Source: Morchella semilibera (Eukaryota > Ascomycota > Pezizomycetes > Pezizales > Morchellaceae). From it: DNA of 64,000 bases. The stretch is taken from contig WBVU01000015.1 of NCBI GenBank assembly GCA_009192285.1, positions 1,438,190 to 1,502,189 on the forward strand, in the 5' to 3' direction. This document shows, piece by piece, positions 63,115 to 64,000 of the stretch (position 1 is the first letter of the stretch; the number at the start of each line of letters is the position of its first letter). A program made the position numbers and the translations under genes. A model generated the notes under the pieces. It worked only from the letters and a program-made list of their open reading frames with translations. It searched no databases and was not told the DNA's origin.

Positions 63115-63735
63115 CTAGGATGCTTTAGTCGCATCAATATATCCCCCATAGGTCGGGTTCGCTGGCGGAGGAGCTCCAGCTGGAACCCCACCATACTGTT
63201 GATTATAGTACGCCATTCTCGGTTGTCCCTCGACCTCGATCGCCTGCGGCGGATGCACTACAGCACCTCCATGTGGGCCCCCACCGGGGCCCCCCAGGCC
63301 TCTCTGCGCCACGCCCTCACCACCGTGGCCTCTGGTCCTCCCCCACAGAAACCACGCGCAGCCGAGTACGAGCGCAAGAGCCAGGAACCCGCCGATTGCA
63401 ATTCCCGCAATCGCACCGGGGGAGATCTCGGTGGTTTGTATTACTGGCGGCGGAGGTGTGGGGATCGTGTATTGGCTGTTGATCGGGGTAGGCCGCGTGG
63501 TGATGGAGCTCTCCCCATCGGATGAGGCGTCGGGAGTGATAATAGAGATGGTCTCGGTAGTTGTTCGGGACCGTAAGGGGGTACTGGTGGGACCGGCGAT
63601 GACAGTTTGAGCTGTTGCATAGACGGTGCTGATGCCACGGGTGGAGTAGCAGTTGACCTGAGTGTTGGTGTAGCTGAGGCCGACTACGACCTCGGTAGAA
63701 CAGGAGGGATACTGGCGGCTGAGGCTGTGTAGCAT
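63115..63735 (-). CDS. single-pass membrane protein with Gly/Pro/Tyr-rich tail
   Basis: 206 codons from the ATG at 63735. The N-terminal part has two cysteines (YPSCSTEVV, QVNCYSTRG), then a Ser/Thr/Pro-rich stalk, a membrane helix SPGAIAGIAIGGFLALALVL, WGRTRG as stop-transfer and a tail rich in Gly, Pro and Tyr (YYNQQYGGVPAGAPPPANP). No signal peptide is encoded, so either the helix is a type III anchor or an upstream exon exists: CTAAC at about 63750 and ACACAG just inside the frame could be a branch site and acceptor. Layout and helix match the gene at 40.1-40.8 kb, so the two are probably paralogues. Function unknown; possibly a cell-surface sensor. Confidence 0.65.
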   Translation of the reverse strand: MLHSLSRQYPSCSTEVVVGLSYTNTQVNCYSTRGISTVYATAQTVIAGPTSTPLRSRTTTETISIITPDASSDGESSITTRPTPINSQYTIPTPPPPVIQTTEISPGAIAGIAIGGFLALALVLGCAWFLWGRTRGHGGEGVAQRGLGGPGGGPHGGAVVHPPQAIEVEGQPRMAYYNQQYGGVPAGAPPPANPTYGGYIDATKAS

Positions 63736-64000
63736 TTGATTGTCTGGTTAGCATCTTGTTGGCGGGGTGGTAGTATTAATATATTAGAAAGGGGGGGTAT
63801 TATATTGGACTAGGGAGGAGTATTATACTGGAGGGATGGTATTATATTGGTGGAAAGTGCAGTTCTTGAAAGAAAGGATCGAAGGAGGTAGATCTAGCTA
63901 GCTAGTCATTACTGAAAGGTAGTTTAATGTTATCAATCCTCCAGACTGATGCAGGCAACAGGGACCGATTTTTCTTTTCAAGAATTTAAACGGATCAAGG

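Overview
The window is nuclear DNA of a filamentous ascomycete. Nearly every gene has short GT-AG introns (41 to 185 nt, mostly 45 to 75 nt) with CTAAC/CTAAT-like branch sites. The gene set (DAL5-type permease, Rad54, fungal CorA-like transporters, HPPD, cytochrome P450, a fungal NACHT-TPR protein) is typical of Pezizomycotina. Gene density is low, about 14 to 16 protein genes in 64 kb, with intergenic stretches up to 4.8 kb holding MITE-like hairpins, poly-C/poly-G tracts and many TACATGTA palindromes. This would suit a repeat-tolerant lineage such as Pezizomycetes, but that placement is inference. Splice models were made by hand: a junction was accepted when GT (or GC)...AG and reading phase agreed, and all full models give one uninterrupted frame.

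Layout. 0.8-2.1 kb (-): polyproline protein. 3.3-5.1 kb (-): MFS permease of the allantoate/DAL5 group. 6.7-9.2 kb (-): Rad54. 9.8-12.6 kb (-): CorA-like transporter in ten exons. 15.7-17.4 kb (+): allantoinase. 18.8-19.3 kb (-): small secreted Cys-containing protein with a hydrophobic C-terminus. 22.0-23.2 kb (+): Met/Lys/Asp-rich hydrophilic protein behind a strong TATA box. 24.9-27.6 kb (+): Reb1/TTF1-like Myb protein. 28.4-30.4 kb (+): CUE-domain Cue3/ASCC2-like protein. 31.5 kb (-) and 37.7 kb (+): two intron-containing tRNA-Gly(GCC) genes. 31.8-33.6 kb (-): cytochrome P450. 34.7-35.3 kb (-) and 36.0-37.4 kb (+): a divergent TTC36-like / 4-hydroxyphenylpyruvate dioxygenase pair. 40.1-40.8 kb (+) and 63.1-63.7 kb (-): two related single-pass membrane proteins. 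42.4-44.0 kb (+): FAD monooxygenase with a C-terminal membrane anchor. 45.7-49.1 kb (-): ankyrin-CorA fusion of 981 codons. 52.4-58.3 kb (-): 1851-residue NLR-like protein (alpha/beta hydrolase, NACHT, TPR, C-terminal membrane helix).

Functional links. The TTC36-like gene and HPPD share a 650-bp divergent promoter, which fits the link between TTC36 and HPPD reported in mammals. Allantoinase and the DAL5-type permease both have GATA motifs upstream, consistent with nitrogen regulation of ureide use. The NLR is flanked by repeat-rich DNA and is the best candidate for an immunity or allorecognition component. Two CorA-family channels, one of them carrying ankyrin repeats, lie in the same window.

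Least certain are the 5' end of the 40-kb membrane-protein gene, the functions of the small and low-complexity proteins, and the ORF-like stretches at 51 and 59 kb.
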